The notes under the pieces are model-generated. The model worked only from the letters and a program-made list of their open reading frames with translations, did no database searches and had not been told where the DNA came from. 64,000 nt of DNA, taken from NCBI RefSeq assembly GCF_020103695.1, contig NZ_JAHXBF010000010.1:248001-312000 (forward strand), given 5' to 3'. Source of the stretch: Hyalangium versicolor. Lineage in GTDB: Bacteria > Myxococcota > Myxococcia > Myxococcales > Myxococcaceae. Shown here piece by piece: positions 19,502-26,844 of the stretch. Position numbers and translations under genes: made by a program. Numbering within the stretch: position 1 is the first letter of the stretch; each line of letters begins with the position of its first letter.

Positions 19502-19545
19502 AAGGCCGGGCTACCCGTGAGGGAGGCCCGGCCTTGTCTTTTTCG
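19502..19545 (+). terminator. Rho-independent terminator
   Basis: A perfect 10-base stem (AAGGCCGGGC at 19502-19511, GCCCGGCCTT at 19526-19535) with a 14-base loop is followed by GTCTTTTTC. It lies 29 bases after the lipoprotein stop. Confidence 0.85.
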
Positions 19546-19578
19546 CTCCCCCGCCCGACCATAGGGGTGAGCCCGCGC

Positions 19579-20298
19579 ATGCAGATCTCTCCGCACGATT
19601 CCAGTGTTCGCCTGAAGGTGAGCTACAAGACTCCCGAGGCGCTCATCGACGAGTACACCCGGAGTGTCGGACAGGGGAGCGTCACCCTCGAGACGCGCCG
19701 CAGCCTGTCGCGCGGCACGCGCTTCGTCTTCGAGATGCAGGCCGAGGGTGTGGCGCAGCCTGTGGAAGTGGTGGGCGAGGTGGTGAACGTGTCGCCGCGG
19801 CCCGGTGGGCGCTACCACCTGACGGTGAAGTACGCGACGGACGTGGATCGCGCGGCGCTGGATGCGGTGCTGCAGCGCATCTTCGCGCAGGAGCAGGAGA
19901 AGATGCGGCGCTACCCGCGCGTGCCGCTGAACGTGCGGGCCATCGAGGCCACGCCCTTCTCTCCGGCGTTCTACGTGCGGGACATCTCTCGCGGTGGCGT
20001 CGGCATGGAGGTGGATGCGCAATCGCTGCCGGCCATCGTGAAGGTGGGCACGCCGTTCCTGCTGGAGATGGAGCTGGCGCCGGGTCCGCTGCTGCTGCCG
20101 GGCGAGGTGGTGTGGACGTCCACGGCCTTCCGGGCGCACTCTCCGGTGACGCCCATCTTCGGTGTCTCGTTCCGGGAGAACCTTCCCGCGGACACGGCCC
20201 AGCGGCTGGAAGCGCTGCTGGGACTGGACGCCCTGCCCCCCGGACCGTGGTGGGCGCGCGTCAGCTTCGGTCAGGAAGCGCTGACCCGCATTCCCTGA
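19579..20298 (+). CDS. Two-domain PilZ protein
   Basis: 239 residues from the ATG at 19579 (AGGGGTGAG upstream; a GTG at 19567 is possible). The N-terminal half resembles the Myxococcales PilZ-like paralogous domain (YKTPEALIDEYTRSVGQGSV, then RRSLSRGTRFVFEM). The C-terminal half is a canonical PilZ domain with the c-di-GMP signature RRYPRVPLNV at its start and RDISRGGVGMEV about 30 residues later, so the RxxxR and D/NxSxxG parts are both present. It should bind c-di-GMP and pass the signal to a partner, for example in motility or development. The target is not evident from the neighbours. Confidence 0.88.
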   Translation: MQISPHDSSVRLKVSYKTPEALIDEYTRSVGQGSVTLETRRSLSRGTRFVFEMQAEGVAQPVEVVGEVVNVSPRPGGRYHLTVKYATDVDRAALDAVLQRIFAQEQEKMRRYPRVPLNVRAIEATPFSPAFYVRDISRGGVGMEVDAQSLPAIVKVGTPFLLEMELAPGPLLLPGEVVWTSTAFRAHSPVTPIFGVSFRENLPADTAQRLEALLGLDALPPGPWWARVSFGQEALTRIP

Positions 20299-20502
20299 GC
20301 GCCGCGCTCTTCCTCTGAGCCACGCTGCGTACTCCCCGGGGGGACTGGGCGGAGTGCGTCTCGGCGCGAGATACCTCGCTGCCGTGAGGCCACGCGCATT
20401 GCAACGGTGTTGCCTATCGAGCGCCGGCATGAACTGGAGAAAAGAGGGGACTCGACTTTCCAGGGAATGCCAGTAATTTGCGCCGCCCGACGAGGACACA
20501 CC

Positions 20503-21123
20503 ATGAACGGCACGCATCGAGCGCACCTGTCCGCCATCACCGTCGCGGCGCTGTCCGCCTCGTCCGCCGTGGCGGGAACCGCCACCGTCTCGGACGGCTT
20601 CGAGGCCGTGGGCCGAATGGAGTACACGAACGAGCGCGCTCACCTCGGTTCCACGAGCCTCAAGTCGGATCCGGCCTCGGACGCTCGGAAGCGGGGCGCG
20701 GCGAACACCTTCTTCACGGGCGTCGCGGACGGAGAAGTCTCCCTCTGGTTCTACGACGACATGGGAGGCTGCTCGAACAACGTCTCCAAGAGCCAGGTGG
20801 CCTTCATCCAGACAGGAGCTGGGGGCGCGTCCACCGCGATGCTCGGCGTCATCACCAACAACTCGCCGTGCAACTACAGCCGCCGCGTCGGGACGACGTA
20901 CGCCACCACCAACATCGCCCGCAGCCTGGGCTGGCATGAGTACCGCTTCGCCTGGAGCGGCAGCTCGCTGACGCTCTCCATCGACGGGCAGGTGGCCTTC
21001 AATGGCGGCTACCCCTTCCTGCCCGACTCCATCAGCTACGGAGACGTGTGGGCGGAGACCGTGTGGACGGGCATCGGCGCTGGTTGGTACGACGACGTGA
21101 GCATCCGCCTTACCACGCCGTAA
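20503..21123 (+). CDS. Secreted hypothetical protein
   Basis: 206 residues from an ATG preceded by CGAGGACAC. A signal peptide (about residues 1-30, ending SSAVAG) leads into a beta-rich domain with aromatic, Gly/Ser/Asn-rich strands (SLWFYDDMGG, WHEYRFAWSGSSLTLSIDG, GAGWYDDVSI). The pattern, ending with a short strand describing a surface, resembles a concanavalin-like (LamG) sandwich found in secreted carbohydrate-binding proteins; this is a fold guess. Two cysteines (in GGCSNN and SPCNYS) may form a disulphide. The open frame reaches back to 20407 but that leader lacks a signal sequence. Confidence 0.75.
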   Translation: MNGTHRAHLSAITVAALSASSAVAGTATVSDGFEAVGRMEYTNERAHLGSTSLKSDPASDARKRGAANTFFTGVADGEVSLWFYDDMGGCSNNVSKSQVAFIQTGAGGASTAMLGVITNNSPCNYSRRVGTTYATTNIARSLGWHEYRFAWSGSSLTLSIDGQVAFNGGYPFLPDSISYGDVWAETVWTGIGAGWYDDVSIRLTTP

Positions 21124-21229
21124 GGCTTCGGACTGGCTCTAGCCACTGCGTTGCACATACAGTCCGCCCCCTCCGCTGGAGGCGCGATGCGTCACGGCGG
21201 GGTTTCAACGCAAGAGGGGGTACTACTTC

Positions 21230-22846
21230 ATGGATTCAACACCACACGCTCGCAGGCGATCCTCGCCTGCGCCCTGGATTCTCACCGCGGCCCTGACCGT
21301 CGGGGTGCTGGGCTGCAGTGACGACGAGCCCAAGTGCAAGGATGAGCCGGTCAAGACCTGCGTTCCGCCGGACGATGGCGGCACGGGCGACGCGGGCACG
21401 CCGGACTCCGGTACGCCGGACGCCAGCATTTTCGATCCCAACACGCAGGTGCTCCTGACGCAGATCGACGTCTACCACACGCGCAATGGCATCCAGTCCT
21501 CGCCCTACAACTTCAACACCGCCTCCACACAACTGGTCCCCAAGGACGGCGGGACCGCCATTACGGGCACCATCGTCGAACCCGGCCGTCTCCGCTTCGA
21601 TGCTCCGCCGGGCAGCTACCTGGTGAAGAACGTCGCCAACTACTACTCCATCTCGTGGCGCTCGGTGGACATCAGCGCTCGGCGCTACGGCGTGCCGGGC
21701 CGGGGCAGCGTGTTCTTCCAGACGCCCACCCCCACGAGCTTCAACCTCACCGGGCTCGAGCCGACCCCGGATCCGCTCTCGCCCACCGCATCCACGCTGC
21801 GCTTCCACTCACTGGACATCGAGGAGAGCGGCTCCTTCGACCTTCAGCAGCAACTGGGCGACGGGCAGACCTCGCTCGTGACGACGGATGCCCAGTACTG
21901 GTCGGACTACGGGAAAGTCCCTCGGTTCGATCCGGCCCGGGGAGACAGTGCCTGGGTGGTCCAGACCGTGGAGCGCGATGCGGGCGTCGAGGGGGACGGC
22001 GGCACCCCCTCGCTCTACACGTCGCTGACGCGCGCGGCAGACCTGAATCCCTTCGCGTTCGACGGCGGCACGCTCTCCGTCCAGGCCGCCCTGCAGCCGG
22101 CGCCCCAGCAGACCGTGCGCTTCGACTGGCGCCGCGATGAGTTCAACGCGCTGCGCATCGCGTCCGCGAGCTCGCCTTTCACCTCCGGGCAGGTCGAGGT
22201 GTATCCCGCGCTCAAGACAGCCCAGGACGGGTGGATCGACTACTCCCCCAGCCCCATGCTGTCCTATTCGGCTCAGCCCCGCGACGCGCAGACGCCGCGG
22301 GTGAAGGAGCTCGCCTATGGCAATCCCTACCCCGCTACCTGGGATGCGATCGCCATGTTCACCAGCACCTACGCCTTCGACGTCACGAACCCTGATGGGA
22401 GCAGGACCTACCGGGCCAGCGAGAGCTTCGCCTCGACCGAAGCCGTGAGCGATCTGGCAACCACGCCGGTCCGTCCCCGCATCTCGCTGCCGAGGAACTT
22501 CAAGGTGGACGGGATTGCCGCAACCACTCCGCAGCTCCTGGGCTCGGCCACGCCGCTGGTGACGTGGGATCCCCCCGAGCTGGGGACCCCGACGAGCTAC
22601 ACGCTGGCGATCTACAGTCTCGAACCGAGCAACGACTTCCTCAGGCCCGTGACCCGTTTCTACCTGGGCCCTGACGACCGCAGTGTGAGCGTGCCTCCCG
22701 GAATCCTCACACCGGGCAAGGACTATCACCTGCAGCTCACGGCTCAGACCTCGCCTGGAGGGCTGCGCCCGGAGCGGGTGTGGTTCACCCTCGTCGTGCC
22801 CCTCTCCGGCGCCACGACTTCCAGCGCGCTGTTCCGGGTGCAGTAA
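21230..22846 (+). CDS. Large lipoprotein with a C-terminal fibronectin-like domain
   Basis: 538 residues. The signal peptide ends in lipobox VLGC (cysteine about residue 29), followed by a Cys/Asp-rich spacer and the Gly-Asp-Ala-Gly-Thr-Pro low-complexity linker common in myxobacterial surface lipoproteins (TGDAGTPDSGTPDAS). The body is beta-rich with a carboxypeptidase-regulatory-like stretch near residue 80-140. The last 100 residues (TPLVTWDPPELGTPTSYTLA onward) look like a fibronectin type III domain. AGAGGGGG precedes the ATG. No enzyme motif was recognised; it is probably exposed on the outer membrane. Confidence 0.8.
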   Translation: MDSTPHARRRSSPAPWILTAALTVGVLGCSDDEPKCKDEPVKTCVPPDDGGTGDAGTPDSGTPDASIFDPNTQVLLTQIDVYHTRNGIQSSPYNFNTASTQLVPKDGGTAITGTIVEPGRLRFDAPPGSYLVKNVANYYSISWRSVDISARRYGVPGRGSVFFQTPTPTSFNLTGLEPTPDPLSPTASTLRFHSLDIEESGSFDLQQQLGDGQTSLVTTDAQYWSDYGKVPRFDPARGDSAWVVQTVERDAGVEGDGGTPSLYTSLTRAADLNPFAFDGGTLSVQAALQPAPQQTVRFDWRRDEFNALRIASASSPFTSGQVEVYPALKTAQDGWIDYSPSPMLSYSAQPRDAQTPRVKELAYGNPYPATWDAIAMFTSTYAFDVTNPDGSRTYRASESFASTEAVSDLATTPVRPRISLPRNFKVDGIAATTPQLLGSATPLVTWDPPELGTPTSYTLAIYSLEPSNDFLRPVTRFYLGPDDRSVSVPPGILTPGKDYHLQLTAQTSPGGLRPERVWFTLVVPLSGATTSSALFRVQ

Positions 22847-22858
22847 CGCGCGGAGCCA

Positions 22859-22879
22859 GCCCGGGGTTCACACCCGGGC
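22859..22879. terminator. Possible bidirectional terminator hairpin
   Basis: GCCCGGG (22859-22865) pairs with CCCGGGC (22873-22879) around a seven-base loop. It lies between convergent genes and includes the sigma factor stop codon. There is no T-run, so this is tentative. Confidence 0.3.
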
Positions 22880-23716
22880 GAGCTTCTCCGGATTGAGGAT
22901 CGAGCGGATGGCGTGGATGTGCTCGCCATCCGTCTCGAAGGTCATGACATCGAAGACCGCGCCGTTGACCCGGAACACCAGCGCGGGCCACCCGTTGAAC
23001 TCGGCGAACTCCGGCTTGAGATCGAAGGGGACCTTCTTCATCAACCCGAGGAACAGGCGGGCCACGGCGTCGGCTCCCCGGACGGGGTTGAGCGACGCCC
23101 CCCGGACCTTGCCGCCACCATCGGCCCAGCTCGTCACGTCATGCGCGAGCAGGCGCTTGAGCCCGTCCAGGTCCCCGCTGAGGCAGGCGGACATGAAGCC
23201 CGTCACCAACCGCTCATGGGACTCCTTGGAGGGAGCGAAACGCGGCCGCCGCGCCCGGATGTGCTCGCGGGCCCGGTGCAGGCTCTGGCGGCAGGCGGCC
23301 TCCTCCTTGCCGACCATCTCGGAGACCTCGGAGTGGCTGTAGCCGAACACCTCGTGCAGCAAGTACACGGCGCGCTCCACGGGCGACAGGCTCTCGAGCA
23401 GCACCAGGAACGCGAGCGAGATGGACTCGGGATCCACCGGTGTGTCCGCCGTACGCATGGGCTCGGGGAGCCACGGGCCGACATACTCCTCGCGAGTGGC
23501 CTGAGCGCTCTTGAGGCGATCGAGGCACAGCCGGGTCACCACGGTGGAGAGGAACGCCCGCTCCGAGCGCACCTCCTCGCGGGGTGTGTCCTGCCAACGC
23601 AGCCAGGCCTCCTGGACGATGTCCTCGGCCTCGGCGACCGAGCCGAGCATCCGGTAGGCGATGGCGATCATCGCGGGCCGATGGGCTTCGAACGATTCCA
23701 GGGCTCCGTCGTTCAT
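22868..23716 (-). CDS. ECF41-type RNA polymerase sigma factor
   Basis: 282 residues, longer than a usual ECF sigma factor (about 180). Region 2 (AIAYRMLGSVAEAEDIVQEAWLRW) and region 4 (SPVERAVYLLHEVFGYSHSEVSEMVG) are followed by a SnoaL-like C-terminal domain of about 115 residues. That domain holds the two marks of the ECF41 group: DGGGK at residues 199-203 and an NPDKL-like NPEKL at 276-280. ECF41 factors have no separate anti-sigma protein; the C-terminal domain itself tunes activity. The ATG overlaps the stop of the upstream oxidoreductase (ATGA), so both are cotranscribed from a promoter that fits the ECF41 consensus (24912-24938). Confidence 0.93.
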   Translation of the reverse strand: MNDGALESFEAHRPAMIAIAYRMLGSVAEAEDIVQEAWLRWQDTPREEVRSERAFLSTVVTRLCLDRLKSAQATREEYVGPWLPEPMRTADTPVDPESISLAFLVLLESLSPVERAVYLLHEVFGYSHSEVSEMVGKEEAACRQSLHRAREHIRARRPRFAPSKESHERLVTGFMSACLSGDLDGLKRLLAHDVTSWADGGGKVRGASLNPVRGADAVARLFLGLMKKVPFDLKPEFAEFNGWPALVFRVNGAVFDVMTFETDGEHIHAIRSILNPEKLARV

Positions 23717-24882
23717 GCCGCCAGTGTCCCCTGCTGCGAGGCGACAGGCGAGAGCTTCCGGCCCGTCTTCCGCCAGGCAACGATGTTCAGGCCCATGCGC
23801 TCGAACCGCAGGGACGTGACCACGAAACGGCAGACCTGCTCCTTGAGCCAGGCGCCCATGCGGCCGCGGAGCAACCAGGGCGTCGGCGAGCCATCCAGGC
23901 GGTAGGGCTGGAGCAGCCCGTCACGGCGGCCCAGGCTGATGCAGAAGGCCGTGTCCACATAGTCGAAGGGCAGCGGATCCTCTCCTCGCGAGAGCCGTGC
24001 GAGGTTCTCGGCGACCTGGACTCCCATGGGAATGGCGGTCTTGCAGCCCATGAGCATGTGGGAAGGCGGCTCGACGAGCGCAGCGGCGTCCCCAATGCCG
24101 TGGATGTTCTCGTGGCCGATGACGCGCAGGCACGGATCCACCAGGAGCTGTCCGCGTGAATTCACGGGCAGCCCGGACTGACGCACCAGTTCGGGGACGA
24201 CGAAGCCACCGGCCCACAGGCACGCATCGAAGGGCAGGCTGCGATCCGCGAGTTCGACGGAGCCGGCCTGGATCCGCCGCACCTGCCCCTTCTGAACGGT
24301 GACGCCGAGCCGGCGGAGGGCTTCGTACAGGTGCGTGCGTCCGGCCTCCGAGAGATTCTCTCCCAGCTCTCCGGAGGAGAGCAGCGTGACCTGGAGGCCC
24401 GGGTGGGCCTCGGCGAGCTCGGTTGCGCCTTCGATCCCCGTGAGCCCTCCGCCGATGACGAGCAGCCGTCCACCCCGCGCAGCGATGGACGGCAGGCGCG
24501 CGGCGAGCTCTCCCGCCGAAGCAGCATCCAGCGTGAAGGCGTGCTCACGGACTCCCGGCACACTGTCCACGTCCACCCGGGAGCCGATTGCCACCACCAA
24601 CTGCTCGAAGGCGAGCCGCTCGTCGCCCAGGTAGAGGGAGCCTCGAGGGTCGATGCGGGTGACCCGGCCGATCTTCAGCGTGACACCAGAGCCCGCGAGC
24701 AGCTCCGCGAGCCCATGCTTCCCCAGATCCTGCCCGGCCGCCTGCTGGTGCAACCGGATGCGATCCACGAGGGACGGGCTCGCGCTCACCAGCGTGATGG
24801 AATCCTGCCCGCGCGTGCGCCGCGCGAGCCGAAGTGCACAGATGACGCCTGCATAACCGCCGCCCAGGATGACGATGCGCAT
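23713..24882 (-). CDS. FAD-dependent NAD(P)H oxidoreductase (NDH-2-like), ECF41 partner
   Basis: 389 residues. It has a disulphide-reductase-type fold: N-terminal FAD loop VILGGGYAGVICALRLAR, a second dinucleotide loop LLVIGGGLTGIEGATELAE (about residues 143-161) and the FAD-closing GHENIHGIGDAA near residue 270. It most resembles type II NADH dehydrogenase/quinone reductase relatives, lacking a clear C-terminal membrane anchor. AAGGAGAGG precedes the ATG. ECF41 factors are known to sit beside and control one carboxymuconolactone decarboxylase, oxidoreductase or epimerase gene; this is the oxidoreductase version. Confidence 0.88.
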   Translation of the reverse strand: MRIVILGGGYAGVICALRLARRTRGQDSITLVSASPSLVDRIRLHQQAAGQDLGKHGLAELLAGSGVTLKIGRVTRIDPRGSLYLGDERLAFEQLVVAIGSRVDVDSVPGVREHAFTLDAASAGELAARLPSIAARGGRLLVIGGGLTGIEGATELAEAHPGLQVTLLSSGELGENLSEAGRTHLYEALRRLGVTVQKGQVRRIQAGSVELADRSLPFDACLWAGGFVVPELVRQSGLPVNSRGQLLVDPCLRVIGHENIHGIGDAAALVEPPSHMLMGCKTAIPMGVQVAENLARLSRGEDPLPFDYVDTAFCISLGRRDGLLQPYRLDGSPTPWLLRGRMGAWLKEQVCRFVVTSLRFERMGLNIVAWRKTGRKLSPVASQQGTLAA

Positions 24883-24911
24883 GATGACCTCTCCTTGTTT
24901 TTCGCCCGGGA

Positions 24912-24938
24912 GACGAGCCAGCGCGCGCAGGCGTGACA
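24912..24938 (-). promoter_or_regulatory. ECF41-type promoter
   Basis: On the minus strand TGTCACG (24938-24932) and CGTC (24915-24912) are 16 bases apart. The reported ECF41 promoter is TGTCACA-N16-CGTC, so six of seven and four of four bases agree with exact spacing. It lies 30 bases before the oxidoreductase ATG and would make the oxidoreductase-sigma operon autoregulated. Confidence 0.82.
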
Positions 24939-24978
24939 GGGGTAATCAGGAACCGGAAACCCCTTGGATTTCAGCCCC

Positions 24979-25788
24979 TTAGCCCCCGTCCAAACGCCGG
25001 GGAGGATTGGGATAGATGAGGCAGAGCGCATCGAAGAGGGGCTCGCCCGGCGCGGTGTAGATGCCACTGAGGGCCCGAGCCGCCTGCGCCACCTCCGTGC
25101 CGAACGAGGGCACCAGGCAGATGTCCTCCGCCGTCTTGAACCGGCCCTTCAGGCGCTCCAGCCCCCTGCGCAGCGTGGCGATGTCCTGCTTGCCCCCTCG
25201 CACGGGCACGGAGGGCCCATTGGGGTCTCCTCCCGGCAGCTTGCCCACACTCGTGGTCAACTCGAAGCCATCCGAGCGCTGGATGATGCGCAGCTTGCCC
25301 GGAGCCACCTCCGCCAGCCACGCGCGGAAGCCATCCTCGTCCCGCAGCACGAGCCGGTAGGCCACCTCCGCGTCCGGGTGCTTCAGCCACACCTCGCCCG
25401 CCGAGTCCCTCAGCGCCTCGAGCAGCTCCGACGACTGCGCGAAGAAGGTGTCCGCATCCGGCACCACGAGCACCGCCTTGCCCTGGATGCGCTCCACCAG
25501 CCGCGCGAGCTCTCCGGGATGGACCGGCGTGAAGCGCTCGCTCCCGAGTTGGACGGACTCTCCCGCCAGTTCCAGCCGCAGCGCCTTCGCGGGGACCTCC
25601 GAGCCGTACACCTCCGCGGCCTTGACGCGGAACACCGCGTCATCCGCCACGCCCGCATCCGTGGGCTCGGCCACGAGCGGAGCCAGCGGTGCGGGGGCCA
25701 GGGATGTAAGCGGTGGGGCCGGCTTCTCCTCCTTGCACCCTACCCCTCCCAACACCACCAGGAGCAGCCCCGGCCCGAGCCGCCTCAT
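24979..25788 (-). CDS. Hypothetical lipoprotein
   Basis: 269 residues from an ATG that overlaps the stop of the upstream phosphatase gene (ATGA); a longer in-frame leader starting at 25842 is rejected because it hides the signal peptide. The signal peptide ends at lipobox GGVGC (cysteine about residue 18), followed by a Pro/Ala linker and a soluble alpha/beta domain. Internal features include a repeated basic stretch near residue 205 (RRGLERLKGRF) and VPDADTFFAQ. I do not recognise the family. Coupling to the App1-type phosphatase suggests a shared envelope function. Confidence 0.75.
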   Translation of the reverse strand: MRRLGPGLLLVVLGGVGCKEEKPAPPLTSLAPAPLAPLVAEPTDAGVADDAVFRVKAAEVYGSEVPAKALRLELAGESVQLGSERFTPVHPGELARLVERIQGKAVLVVPDADTFFAQSSELLEALRDSAGEVWLKHPDAEVAYRLVLRDEDGFRAWLAEVAPGKLRIIQRSDGFELTTSVGKLPGGDPNGPSVPVRGGKQDIATLRRGLERLKGRFKTAEDICLVPSFGTEVAQAARALSGIYTAPGEPLFDALCLIYPNPPRRLDGG

Positions 25789-26807
25789 GGAACCGTCTGC
25801 TCCGCCGTGGGCATCTTCGACGGGAACGCCGCAGCCACACACTCCGCGTTGGCCAGCCCGCTCTTCGAGGCGTGCTCGGCGGCCTCGCTCGCATCGTGGA
25901 AGAGGACCATGTCTTGGAAGCGGCTGGCATTCTCCGTCCGGCCCGCGTCGCGGATGTAGATAGCCTTCACCCGCCCGGGGAACTCCTCACGGATCTGCGC
26001 ATACACCTCCGGATCCTTCTCCCCTGAGTCTCCTACCAGCACTACCGGCTGTGAAAATTGCTGCAGCAACCGTCGAATGACGGGCTGCTTGTAATTGGAG
26101 AGAGTTCCCGGTCCCAGGTCCCTCAAGTACAACCCGAGCGGGGGAAAGCCATGCCGACCCAGGAACGAGGAGATGCGCGGCACGAACTGCACCGGCGAGC
26201 CGCTCACCAGCGCGAAGGATGGAGATGTGGGCGCCTTCAGGCATCCATAGAAAGCGGCCATCCCTGGCACCACCGCCTGCGTGTCCGAGTCCTTGAGGAA
26301 GGCCGACTCCACCAGCTTCGCCTTGTTGACGACCTGCGTAACAGCGATCGTGTCGTCGAAGTCCGAGATGACGAGAAACGGTGTAGTGTCCGCGACGACC
26401 TCGACGCGGGCCTGAGCGCTGACGCCCGCCACCTTGGCCTCGGCCAGGGCGAATCCCGCCCGGAAGGTGGAGCCCGGGGCCGGTGGCAGGGTCACCTCGA
26501 AGTTCCCATCATGCCCGCTCGTCACGATGGCAGTGACGCCCTGAAAGGAGACCTCCACCTTGGCTCCCTCCCAGTTGGGAGCGGTGAGGCGGCGCAGGTT
26601 GCGCGAGAGCACGGAGCTGCCTTGGGAGGGCGCTTCCTTCAGCACACGGCCCTGCAGAATCACCCCGTCGCCCTTCCCGAGCGCCGGGAAAAGCAAGACG
26701 GCCGGCCCCGCCAGCGTACGGGAGGCCATGAGCAGGAGGGCAACTGCAAGAAAGCGGGCAGGCGAGTTCAACGATGATCTCTCAGGGCAGGTCAGACAGA
26801 TCTGCAT
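25785..26807 (-). CDS. Exported App1-type phosphatase domain protein
   Basis: About 340 residues. The C-terminal half matches the phosphatidate phosphatase App1 catalytic domain, a HAD relative: DxDxT-type motif in ISDFDDTIAVT, then LVSGSPVQF, and VVLVGDSGEKDPEVYAQI, then KAIYIRDA. The known eukaryotic member dephosphorylates phosphatidate; a lipid or other phosphomonoester substrate is likely here. The N-terminal half holds a signal-like hydrophobic stretch (FLAVALLLMASRTLAG) and an immunoglobulin-like region. The start is uncertain: ATG 26807 has a weak ribosome site, while TTG 26771 has GAGAGA upstream and gives a cleaner signal peptide. It is divergent from the kinase gene. Confidence 0.8.
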   Translation of the reverse strand: MQICLTCPERSSLNSPARFLAVALLLMASRTLAGPAVLLFPALGKGDGVILQGRVLKEAPSQGSSVLSRNLRRLTAPNWEGAKVEVSFQGVTAIVTSGHDGNFEVTLPPAPGSTFRAGFALAEAKVAGVSAQARVEVVADTTPFLVISDFDDTIAVTQVVNKAKLVESAFLKDSDTQAVVPGMAAFYGCLKAPTSPSFALVSGSPVQFVPRISSFLGRHGFPPLGLYLRDLGPGTLSNYKQPVIRRLLQQFSQPVVLVGDSGEKDPEVYAQIREEFPGRVKAIYIRDAGRTENASRFQDMVLFHDASEAAEHASKSGLANAECVAAAFPSKMPTAEQTVP

Positions 26808-26844
26808 GATAGCTTCTGGCGGCTCCTCATGAGGACATGCAGTG

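Noticed and set aside
20299-20502. Possible sigma-54 promoter in front of the 20503 gene
   Set aside because: No GG/GC dinucleotides at -24/-12 with the required spacing were found.
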